Assembly: GCA_964441265.1 (NCBI GenBank)
Contig: CAYYKJ010000004.1
Span: 75,627 to 139,626, forward strand
From: JAFGDH01 sp964441265
GTDB lineage: Archaea; Aenigmatarchaeota; Aenigmatarchaeia; QMZP01; QMZT01
Length of the DNA: 64,000 nt
Reading direction: 5' to 3'
Within the stretch, counting starts at the first letter, position 1. Each line of letters opens with the position of its first letter. Made by a program: the position numbers and the translations under genes. Shown here in pieces: positions 42,434-50,426 of this stretch. The notes below the pieces were generated by a model. The model made no database searches. It was not told where the DNA came from and worked only from the letters and a program-made list of their open reading frames with translations.

Positions 42434-42655
42434 TCATCTGATTTTTTCAATGTCTTTCTTGATACTCCATTTTTTGCCCTCAATGGCTTCCCCGGCGCCG
42501 ATTATGTGGTCATATTCCAAAAGCTCGTCTTCCGAGATGACCAGAAGGTCTACGTTGCTACCTTCCACACGCAGCCAGGATAGTGTATCTATATAGCCAG
42601 CCTCCAGGGCATTCAGATAATCCCCATGGCCTTTGAAAGGATAATTATCTCCCAT
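42434..42655 (-). CDS. Hypothetical protein, 73 aa
   Basis: MGDNYPFKGHGDYLNALEAGYIDTLSWLRV; acidic, no known domain. It is on the same strand 36 bases upstream of the Cys-containing gene. TTAAAAATTG about 24 bases before the ATG may be its TATA box. Confidence 0.5.
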   Translation of the reverse strand: MGDNYPFKGHGDYLNALEAGYIDTLSWLRVEGSNVDLLVISEDELLEYDHIIGAGEAIEGKKWSIKKDIEKIR

Positions 42656-42730
42656 GAGATTTACTTATATCGTCAATTTTTAAGCTCCGGTGGTAAACCG
42701 GAGGGAATGGCCGGCAGATCACGAAAAAAC

Positions 42731-42748
42731 CTTTATATATAATAAAGT
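42731..42748 (+). promoter_or_regulatory. Promoter of the gyrBA operon
   Basis: CTTTATATATAATAAAG includes a strong TATA element centred near 42737. Transcription should start near 42762, giving a leader of about 78 bases before the gyrB ATG, unusual here because most genes look leaderless. Confidence 0.5.
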
Positions 42749-42762
42749 TAATATACTAACTG

Positions 42763-42786
42763 TATAACAGTATAACAGTTCAACAG
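42763..42786 (+). repeat. Three tandem 8-mers at the gyrBA transcript start
   Basis: TATAACAG, TATAACAG and TTCAACAG follow one another with exact 8-base spacing, starting at the predicted transcription start. They may be an operator or an RNA element in the leader. Confidence 0.55.
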
Positions 42787-42839
42787 TCAGAATTTCAGCA
42801 GAATTCTTGAGATTCGAGAGTATTTAGTCTTAGGTGGAT

Positions 42840-45800
42840 ATGATGGACGGGAAGGAGAACAAAGAGTACGGAGCGAAGGATATAAGGGTAATGGAAGGTC
42901 TCACCGCAGTCAGGAAGAGGCCTGGGATGTACGTGGGATCCACCGGCCCCAGGGGGCTCCACCACCTCATATACGAGGTCGTGGACAACGCCATAGACGA
43001 GGCCCTTGCCGGATGCTGCGACAACATCTCCATCGTCATACACAAGGACAACTCGGTCACCGTTCTGGACAACGGAAGGGGCATACCCGTTGAGAACCAT
43101 CCCAAATACAACAAGCCGGCCCTGGAGATAGTTATGACCAAGCTCCATGCGGGGGGGAAGTTCGATTCCAAGGTTTACCAGGTCGCCGGGGGACTGCACG
43201 GGGTGGGGGTCTCCGTGGTGAACGCCCTTTCCGAGAAGATGATCGTAGAGGTGAAGAGGGAAGGGAAGCTCTATTCCCAGGAATACAGAGAAGGCAAGCC
43301 CGTTTCCGGGCTGGACGCCGTGAATGATCACTTCCCCCACGAGACCGGGACCAGGATAAAGTTCTGGCCGGACAGGGGAATTTTCGAGACTATTGATTTC
43401 GATCTCGACACAATCAGCAACCACATGAGGGAGCTCGCCTTCCTGAACGCAGGCGTTCTGATATCCATAAAGGACGAGAGGAGCGGGAAGAAGGAGGATT
43501 TCAGGTATGAGGGGGGCATCGTCTCCTTCGTGAAACACCTGAACGAGAACAGGAGCGCGATACTGGAGAATCCGATATACTTCAGCAAGACCAAAGGAAA
43601 GACGGAGGTAGAGGTAGCCATGCAGTACACCGCGGAATTCAACGAACAGGTGCTCTCCTTCGTCAATGACATAGACACCGAGGAGGGAGGGACCCACCTG
43701 ATCGGGTTCAAGAACGCCCTTACCAGGGCGATCAACAGGTACGCCCAGGACAACAACCTTTTCAAGGGCGACGAAAGGCTCAGCGGCAACGACGTGAGGG
43801 AGGGCCTCACCGCCGTGATAAGCATCAAGATGACCAACCCCCAGTTCGAGGGCCAGACCAAGACCCGGCTGGGAAACCCTGAGATAAAGGGCTTCGTGGA
43901 CTCCGCCGTCAGCGAGGGCCTGGGAACGTTCCTCGCGGAGAATCCCAAATTGGCAAAGACCATAGCCGACAAGTCCATGAACGCCGCGAAGGCCAGGCAG
44001 GCCGCCATGAAGGCCAGGGAACTGGTCAGGAGGAAATCCGCCCTCAGCATAGGTTCGCTCCCGGGGAAACTCGCCGACTGTTCGGAGAAGGACCCCGCCA
44101 AGAGCGAAGTATACATCGTGGAGGGCGATTCCGCAGGGGGATGTTTTTCCGGTGACACAAAGGTTGCTCTGCTCGATGGGAGAAATCTGTCTTTCAGAGA
44201 ATTGGTAGATGAAGATAAAAAAAGAAAAAAGAATTACTGCTATACCATCAAAAAGGATGGGACAATAGGAATCGGTCTTATAAGGAACCCAAGGAGAACC
44301 AGAAGAAATGCAGAAGTGGTAAAAATAATACTGGACAACAAAGAAGAGATTATCTGTACACCAGACCACGGATTCATGCTGAGAGACGGAAATTTCCAAA
44401 GAGCAGACAAGCTGAAAAAAACAACAAGCATCATGCCATTAAACAGAAAACTGTCAAAAGTCGAAGGTAGGATAAGAATAAAGGGCTATGAGATGGTTTT
44501 CGATCCAAAAAAGAGGAAATGGATATTCACGCATCTTCTCGCCGATGGATACAACATTGAAAATAAAAAATATTCTCCTGATTTGGGGGATTGCAAACAT
44601 CACATTGATTTCAATAAATTGAACAACAATCCTGAAAATATAATCAGAATGGATAAGCAAGATCATTTGATTTTCCACACAAAAATCCTTGAAAAAACCT
44701 TACATAGCGATAAAATAAAGGAAAAAACAAGGAAACTTCATAAAAAACCAGAGTACAGGGAAAAAGTCAGAAAAATCATGTCTGCACCGGAAATGAAAAA
44801 AATGTTATCCGAGAGGGCAAAAAATCAATGGAGAAATGGCGAATATAAGAAATTCATGGTTAAGAAATATCTTGAATTTTATTCGACAAACAAGGATTAC
44901 AGGGAGAAAACACTGAAGAGGCTGGACAAAGCCCAAAGAGATTATTGGTCAAAAAAAGAAAACAGAAAAATGCAGTCGAAGAGAACAAAAAAGTATTTCG
45001 ATAATCATCCCGAAGCCAGGGATTTATTGAGGACTTTGTCAAAAAGGCAATGGAAAGACCCGAATTTATTGAAATGGAGAAGCACCAAAACCGGGGAACA
45101 ATGGACAAAGGAATTCAGGAAAAAAAGAAAAAGGGCATACAACAGAACTTACTACAATCATACAATTAAATTCATGAAACGGGTTCTTGAAAATGAAGGA
45201 AACATAGAAAATTACGATAAAAAAAGAGTGAAGGGAGGTAACAGGAATCTTCTCAAGAAGACAACTTTTACTGAGAGGTTCTTCAACAACAATGAATCAG
45301 CAATGATCGGAGCTGTTAGAAATTACAATCATAAAATCAGTAAAATTCTCAGGCTGAAAAAAAAGATCGATGTCTATGATTTGGAGGTAGAGGGAACACA
45401 TAATTTTGCACTTGCCTCTGGAATATTCGTTCATAATTCTTCCAAGCAGGGAAGGGACCGCCAGTTCCAGGCGATACTGCCCCTCCGGGGGAAGATACTA
45501 AACGTGGAGAAGGCCAGGCTGGTCAACATACTCAAGAACAACGAGATACAGAGCATGATCACCGCCATAGGGACGGGAGCGGGGGAATTCTTTGACCTTT
45601 CGAAACTTAGGTACCACAAGATCATAATAATGACCGACGCGGACAGTGTTTTGGGGGATTCCCCGATATTAATCTTCGACAAGGAGAAAGACCAGTTCTT
45701 TTTGACGGAGATCGGGGATTTTGTGGAGAATTGTATCGACCCGAAAAAATTCAGGGTGATGACATTCGACGAGAAAAAATACAAGCACGGCCTCAAGGAG

Positions 45801-47603
45801 ATACACGAGGTCATAAAGCACCCGAGAAGAACAAAGATTTTCAACATCCGAACAAGGGGCGGATATTCTGTGAGGGTTACATCATGCCACAGTGTTTATA
45901 CCTACAATAACGGCAAAATAGAAGTCAAGGAGGGCAGGAAAATCGAGAAGGGGGACAAGCTCATACTGCCCTCTTCCTTTCCGAGACTTGATAAAAACAT
46001 TACAATAGACCTTTCCGATACCATTCTAAAAAACAAATTGAAAAGCAACATATCAATCAAAGTCGGTAAGAAGTACCTCAAATCAATCCCGAATAGTGCA
46101 TGGATCGAAATCGGCAAAAAGAATTGGAAGAAACTAAAGAAGGCGAGGGAATCGAAAAGTATATCGAGAAAGGGGATGGGAAAAAGGATCGGGGTATATG
46201 ACAAGATAATCCAGCAGTGGGAAGCCAAAATAGATAATGTCATGCCAAGATATGAAAAGCTTAAATTGTACTTGGGAGAAATTGGAGAAAATCTTTCAAA
46301 AATTAACTACGACGTATATGTACCTCTTCAAAGCTGGAAATGGGAAGAACTGCCCAAAAACCCAGAGCTTTATCTCGAAAATCACACAAAGAGAATGAAA
46401 ATCAAGTTCAAACTCGATAAGGATTTGGCATACTTGATCGGATGGTACCTGGGAGATGGGTGCCCTGCCTTCACAAAGAAAAGTCCGACTAGGTTCACTC
46501 TTTCGATCGGTGAAGGGAAAAGGTATTATTATAAGCGAATAAAAAAGCTAATTAAAGACAAATTGGGAGTGAAGACCATTCCCGATGTTCGTGGAAAAGC
46601 GCATTACATACATTTTCATTCAAATGGTTTCAGATTGCTGATTGAACATCTCGGACTATCGCGTAAAAAATCCTTTGAGAAATTCATTCCGGACATTTTC
46701 TATAATGTAAAGCCAAGTGTCCAGAAATCTCTTTTGGAAGGATTGGTGCATAGTGACGGTCACATTGTAGTGAGCAGGGGGAAAGCAATATTTGGACACA
46801 CGACATCTTCGAAAAGATTATCAGACGGCATTGTTACCATCTACAGGCAACTGGGAATATTCCCGTCGATGACCCGGAGAAAAGGAAAAACAAGAATGTA
46901 CAGAGGGAAGGTATTCAGAAATAACTATGAAAGATATGACATAACCGTATCAACTAAAGATTTCTTGAGAAAAACAAAGGATATCTGGATAAACCATAAA
47001 AATTCAGACATGTTGATCCGGCATATTGAAAAATCCAAAAGGAAAAGGGACAAGAACATTTCCAAGCTTTCAAATGATTTCGTGACCATTGAAGTGGATA
47101 AAATCGAAAAGGTCAAAACAAAAGACAGATTTGTTTATGACATTTCTGTTCCAGGTGAAGAAAACTTTATCGCTGGCAATGGTGGTGTGGTGTTGCACAA
47201 TACTGACGGCGCACATATCCGCACGCTTCTGCTCACGTTCTTCTACAGGTACATGAAGCCGCTGGTGGAGAAGGGACACGTCTACATAGCCCAGCCCCCG
47301 CTGTACGCGGTCAAGAAGGGCAGGGAGAAGCATTATGCTTACACCGAGAAGGAGATGGAGGAGCTCACCAGGAAGCTGGGCGGAAAGCTCGGCATACAGA
47401 GGTACAAGGGCCTCGGAGAGATGAATCCCGACCAGCTGTGGTCCACCACCATGGATCCGGGCAACCGCATACTTCTCCAGGTCAGCATAGAGGATGCGGC
47501 CGAGGCCAACCAGATTTTCACCACCCTGATGGGCGACAAGGTGGGGCCAAGGAAGGAGTTCATAAATAAGAACGCGAAGTTCGTGAAGAATCTGGACGTG
47601 TAA
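42840..47603 (+). CDS. gyrB: DNA gyrase subunit B precursor with two inteins
   Basis: Precursor of 1,587 aa; removal of two inteins (432 and 519 aa) leaves about 636 aa, the normal GyrB length. The GHKL ATPase domain has YEVVDNAIDEALAG, VLDNGRGIPV and GGLHGVGVSVVNAL. The TOPRIM domain has EGDSAGG, split by intein 1, and IIMTDAD...DGAHIRTLLLTFFYR, split by intein 2. The C-terminus QRYKGLGEMNPDQLW is conserved. With GyrA it introduces negative supercoils using ATP. Archaeal gyrases are considered bacterial acquisitions. ATG 42840 or 42843 follows AGGTGG. Its TAA overlaps the gyrA ATG by one base (TAATG). Confidence 0.95.
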   Translation: MMDGKENKEYGAKDIRVMEGLTAVRKRPGMYVGSTGPRGLHHLIYEVVDNAIDEALAGCCDNISIVIHKDNSVTVLDNGRGIPVENHPKYNKPALEIVMTKLHAGGKFDSKVYQVAGGLHGVGVSVVNALSEKMIVEVKREGKLYSQEYREGKPVSGLDAVNDHFPHETGTRIKFWPDRGIFETIDFDLDTISNHMRELAFLNAGVLISIKDERSGKKEDFRYEGGIVSFVKHLNENRSAILENPIYFSKTKGKTEVEVAMQYTAEFNEQVLSFVNDIDTEEGGTHLIGFKNALTRAINRYAQDNNLFKGDERLSGNDVREGLTAVISIKMTNPQFEGQTKTRLGNPEIKGFVDSAVSEGLGTFLAENPKLAKTIADKSMNAAKARQAAMKARELVRRKSALSIGSLPGKLADCSEKDPAKSEVYIVEGDSAGGCFSGDTKVALLDGRNLSFRELVDEDKKRKKNYCYTIKKDGTIGIGLIRNPRRTRRNAEVVKIILDNKEEIICTPDHGFMLRDGNFQRADKLKKTTSIMPLNRKLSKVEGRIRIKGYEMVFDPKKRKWIFTHLLADGYNIENKKYSPDLGDCKHHIDFNKLNNNPENIIRMDKQDHLIFHTKILEKTLHSDKIKEKTRKLHKKPEYREKVRKIMSAPEMKKMLSERAKNQWRNGEYKKFMVKKYLEFYSTNKDYREKTLKRLDKAQRDYWSKKENRKMQSKRTKKYFDNHPEARDLLRTLSKRQWKDPNLLKWRSTKTGEQWTKEFRKKRKRAYNRTYYNHTIKFMKRVLENEGNIENYDKKRVKGGNRNLLKKTTFTERFFNNNESAMIGAVRNYNHKISKILRLKKKIDVYDLEVEGTHNFALASGIFVHNSSKQGRDRQFQAILPLRGKILNVEKARLVNILKNNEIQSMITAIGTGAGEFFDLSKLRYHKIIIMTDADSVLGDSPILIFDKEKDQFFLTEIGDFVENCIDPKKFRVMTFDEKKYKHGLKEIHEVIKHPRRTKIFNIRTRGGYSVRVTSCHSVYTYNNGKIEVKEGRKIEKGDKLILPSSFPRLDKNITIDLSDTILKNKLKSNISIKVGKKYLKSIPNSAWIEIGKKNWKKLKKARESKSISRKGMGKRIGVYDKIIQQWEAKIDNVMPRYEKLKLYLGEIGENLSKINYDVYVPLQSWKWEELPKNPELYLENHTKRMKIKFKLDKDLAYLIGWYLGDGCPAFTKKSPTRFTLSIGEGKRYYYKRIKKLIKDKLGVKTIPDVRGKAHYIHFHSNGFRLLIEHLGLSRKKSFEKFIPDIFYNVKPSVQKSLLEGLVHSDGHIVVSRGKAIFGHTTSSKRLSDGIVTIYRQLGIFPSMTRRKGKTRMYRGKVFRNNYERYDITVSTKDFLRKTKDIWINHKNSDMLIRHIEKSKRKRDKNISKLSNDFVTIEVDKIEKVKTKDRFVYDISVPGEENFIAGNGGVVLHNTDGAHIRTLLLTFFYRYMKPLVEKGHVYIAQPPLYAVKKGREKHYAYTEKEMEELTRKLGGKLGIQRYKGLGEMNPDQLWSTTMDPGNRILLQVSIEDAAEANQIFTTLMGDKVGPRKEFINKNAKFVKNLDV
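44142..45437 (+). mobile_element. Intein 1 in GyrB with HNH endonuclease domain
   Basis: 432 codons inserted in the TOPRIM motif after EGDSAGG. First residue is Cys (CFSGDTKVALLDG, block A). Block B is VKIILDNKEEIICTPDH. Block F is IDVYDLEVEGTHNFAL. Block G ends VHN, followed by Ser. The middle holds CKHHIDFNKLNNNPENIIRM with a later H-L-I-F-H, an HNH homing endonuclease. All splicing residues are intact. Codon use is A+T-rich (AAA, GAA, AAT) in contrast to the G+C-rich extein, a sign of recent horizontal arrival. Confidence 0.93.
45645..47201 (+). mobile_element. Intein 2 in GyrB with LAGLIDADG endonuclease
   Basis: 519 codons inserted within TDAD|(V)DGAH of the TOPRIM metal site. First residue is Ser (SVLGDSPILIFDKEK). 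Block B is YSVRVTSCHSVYTY. Block F is FVYDISVPGEENFIAGNGG and block G ends VVLHN, followed by Thr, which stands where Val is usual in GyrB. The two LAGLIDADG motifs are YLIGWYLGDG and LEGLVHSDG, so the homing endonuclease looks complete. A+T-rich codon use like intein 1, but a different endonuclease class and nucleophile, so the two were acquired separately. Confidence 0.93.
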
Positions 47604-50062
47604 TGATGACAGAGGAAATCGCTGAAAAGGGAGGGAGGGTCAAGGACAGAATCCTCGAGAAGGAGATGGAGGAGAGCTATCTCGATTACTCCATGTCCGT
47701 GATCGTGGGAAGGGCCCTGCCGGACATAAAGGACGGTCTGAAACCCGTCCACAGGAGAATACTTTACGCCATGCACAAGATGGGCATGTTCCATAACAAA
47801 CCATTCAAGAAGTGCGCCAGGATTGTCGGTGAGGTACTCGGTAAGTATCACCCCCACGGAGACATAGCCGTCTACGACGCACTGGTCAGGATGGCACAGA
47901 CATTCTCCATGAGATACCCCCTCATAGACGGGCAGGGTAATTTTGGATCGATCGACGGGGACAGCGCTGCAGCGATGAGATACACCGAAGCGCGAATGGC
48001 GAACCTGTCCGAGGAGATGCTCAGGGACATAGACAAGAAGACCATAAGGTTCCGGCCGAATTTCGACGGGTCCCTCAAGGAGCCGGTGGTGCTCCCCTCC
48101 AAGGTGCCCAACCTGCTGATCAACGGGTCCTCCGGAATAGCGGTGGGGATGGCAACGAACATCCCTCCACACAACCTGGGGGAGGTGGTGGACGGCACGG
48201 TGGCCATGATAGACAATCCCGACATCACCCTGGACGAACTCACGGAACACGTAAAGGCTCCGGACTTCCCTACAGGAGGCCGGATACTCGGGGTGAACGG
48301 CACCAGGCTGGCGTACAAGACGGGGAAGGGCTCCATATACGTCCGGGGAAAGGCCGAGATCGAGGAGAAGGGCGGGAAAGAGAGGATCATAATAACGGAA
48401 ATCCCCTACATGGTCAACAAGTCCAACCTCATAGAGAGCATCGCCGACCTGGTGAAGGACAAGAAGATAAAGGGGATAACCAACATACGGGACGAATCGG
48501 ACAAGGAGGGCATGAGGATAGTGCTGGAAATATCCAAGTCCCACCCGGCGAACATCATACTCAACCATCTTTACAAGCACACCCAGCTCCAGGTCACCTT
48601 CGGGACAAACCTGCTTTCTCTGGTGGACAACCAGCCCAGGGTGCTGGGGCTGAAGGAGATGCTGGAGGAATTCATAAAGCACAGGTTCGGTGTCGTCAGA
48701 AGGAGGACGAAATTCGAGCTTGACCAGGCGTCCGAAAGGGCCCACATACTCCAGGGCCTTCTGATAGCTCTGGACAGTATAGACGAGACCGTCCGCCTGA
48801 TAAAGTCGTCAAAGAACACCGAGGAGGCGGCTGGGAAATTGATAAAGAGGTTCAGGCTGTCCAAAAAGCAGGCCGATGCCATACTGGACATGAAGCTCCA
48901 GAGGCTGACCTCCCTGGAGAGGGGGAAGATAACCGACGAGCACGCCTCCCTGCTGAAGCTGATAGAGGAGCTGAAGGACATACTCGCCCATGACGAGAAG
49001 ATATACGGCATAATCAAGAAAGAGCTCCTCAAGGTGAAGGAGAAGTACGGGGACGATAGGAGGACCGAGATACTCGCCTCGGAAGAGCCGACCATGGAGG
49101 ACGAGCGGCTGATCAAGAAGGAGGACATAGTCATAACGATGAGCAAGGACGATTACGTCAAGCGCATACCACTGGAGGAATACAGACAGCAGAAGAGAGG
49201 AGGGAAGGGAGTCATAGGCACCAGGACCAAGGAAGGGGACATAGTGAAGGAAATATACGTCACCCATTCCCATGACTATCTCCTGTGTTTCACCAACAAG
49301 GGCAAGGTGCACTGGCTGAGGGCTTTCAGGATTCCCGAGGCGAGGAGATACGGCAGGGGAAAGCCCATAGTGAACCTTCTGAACGTGGAGAAAGGGGAAT
49401 GGGTCAAGTCCATAAAACCGGTGAAATCCTTCGACCAGGCCAGATACGTTTTCTTCGTATCGAAGAAGGGGAGGGTGAAGAAGACCGAGCTTTCCGCCTA
49501 CAGCCGCCCCAGAAGGGGGGGCATAATCGCCATAAGCCTGAACGAGGACGACGATCTCATAGACGTCCGGCTCACGGACGGGGAGCACGAGATAATGATA
49601 GGCACCATGAAGGGTTATGCAATAAGGTTCGGCGAGAAGGACGTCCGCCCCATGGGCAGGTCCGCTGCAGGGGTGAGGGGGATCCGGCTCAGAAAGGGAG
49701 ACGAGGTGGTGGGGGTCGCGGTCGTGGACGAAGGGGCGTCCCTGTTCACGGTCACCGAAAGGGGATACGGCAAGAGGACCCCCTTCCGGATGTACCGCAG
49801 GCAGCACAGGGGAGGGAAGGGGGTCAAGAACCTGAGGGTCAGCGGGAAGACCGGCAGTGCGGTCGGGGTCATAAACCTGCACGAAAGCGACGAGCTCATG
49901 TTCATCTCCGGGAAGGGCATGGTCATCCGCACAAACGCCGAGGAGATAAGGGAGATAGGAAGGAACACCCAGGGAGTCAGGGTAATGCGGCTGAAAGAGG
50001 GTGACACGCTGGCCTCATTCGCCAGGGTGGTGGAGAACGGGGAAGAAAGTGAATCTGGATAA
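47603..50062 (+). CDS. gyrA: DNA gyrase subunit A
   Basis: 819 aa. The breakage-reunion domain starts YLDYSMSVIVGRALPDIKDGLKPVHRRILYAM; the catalytic Tyr (about 127) is in AAMRYTEARM. The C-terminal beta-pinwheel repeats show RGGKGVIGTRTKEGD, GRGKPIVNLLNVE, RRGGIIAISLNEDD, RSAAGVRGIRLRKGD and HRGGKGVKNLRV; the GyrA-box Q(R/K)RGGKG is present as QQKRGGKGV, which argues for true gyrase and not topoisomerase IV. Overlaps the gyrB stop, so both are made from one mRNA. No intein. Confidence 0.96.
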   Translation: MMTEEIAEKGGRVKDRILEKEMEESYLDYSMSVIVGRALPDIKDGLKPVHRRILYAMHKMGMFHNKPFKKCARIVGEVLGKYHPHGDIAVYDALVRMAQTFSMRYPLIDGQGNFGSIDGDSAAAMRYTEARMANLSEEMLRDIDKKTIRFRPNFDGSLKEPVVLPSKVPNLLINGSSGIAVGMATNIPPHNLGEVVDGTVAMIDNPDITLDELTEHVKAPDFPTGGRILGVNGTRLAYKTGKGSIYVRGKAEIEEKGGKERIIITEIPYMVNKSNLIESIADLVKDKKIKGITNIRDESDKEGMRIVLEISKSHPANIILNHLYKHTQLQVTFGTNLLSLVDNQPRVLGLKEMLEEFIKHRFGVVRRRTKFELDQASERAHILQGLLIALDSIDETVRLIKSSKNTEEAAGKLIKRFRLSKKQADAILDMKLQRLTSLERGKITDEHASLLKLIEELKDILAHDEKIYGIIKKELLKVKEKYGDDRRTEILASEEPTMEDERLIKKEDIVITMSKDDYVKRIPLEEYRQQKRGGKGVIGTRTKEGDIVKEIYVTHSHDYLLCFTNKGKVHWLRAFRIPEARRYGRGKPIVNLLNVEKGEWVKSIKPVKSFDQARYVFFVSKKGRVKKTELSAYSRPRRGGIIAISLNEDDDLIDVRLTDGEHEIMIGTMKGYAIRFGEKDVRPMGRSAAGVRGIRLRKGDEVVGVAVVDEGASLFTVTERGYGKRTPFRMYRRQHRGGKGVKNLRVSGKTGSAVGVINLHESDELMFISGKGMVIRTNAEEIREIGRNTQGVRVMRLKEGDTLASFARVVENGEESESG

Positions 50063-50119
50063 GTCCGTATTTATAATATTTCCGTCCAATTCTTAAGATA
50101 AAGATCCTGATGACCGGAC

Positions 50120-50323
50120 ATGGACCGAGATACTGCCCTGCGGAAGGGAGAAATTTATATCAAAAGTCACTGCCCTAAATACGGGGACGGCGACAACCGG
50201 GAATGTCTCGGACCGAAGTGCTTCGCATACGATTTCTGCAACATGGAAGGGGGAATCGATCAGGCCAAGGGAAGGGAAGCACTGGATTTCTTCAATGGCG
50301 AGGGCAAACTTCTCCAGATATGA
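50120..50323 (+). CDS. Small cysteine-containing protein, 67 aa
   Basis: MDRDTALRKGEIYIKSHCPKYG... ECLGPKCFAYDFCNMEGG: four Cys spaced C...C-x4-C-x5-C suggest a zinc or Fe-S site. No family recognised. It sits between gyrA and polB on the same strand, with its own A+T-rich upstream region. Confidence 0.55.
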   Translation: MDRDTALRKGEIYIKSHCPKYGDGDNRECLGPKCFAYDFCNMEGGIDQAKGREALDFFNGEGKLLQI

Positions 50324-50426
50324 GGCAAATATCTCTGACCCGCCCGTATTGGCCTGAAACATTGATAACACGCACTCCAGACCGGACTTCTGGAAGATTT
50401 TATAAGCAATAAGACAACCTATATTC

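Noticed and set aside
42795..44399. 534-codon reverse frame opposite gyrB
   Set aside because: Antisense to conserved GyrB ATPase domain; low-complexity composition.
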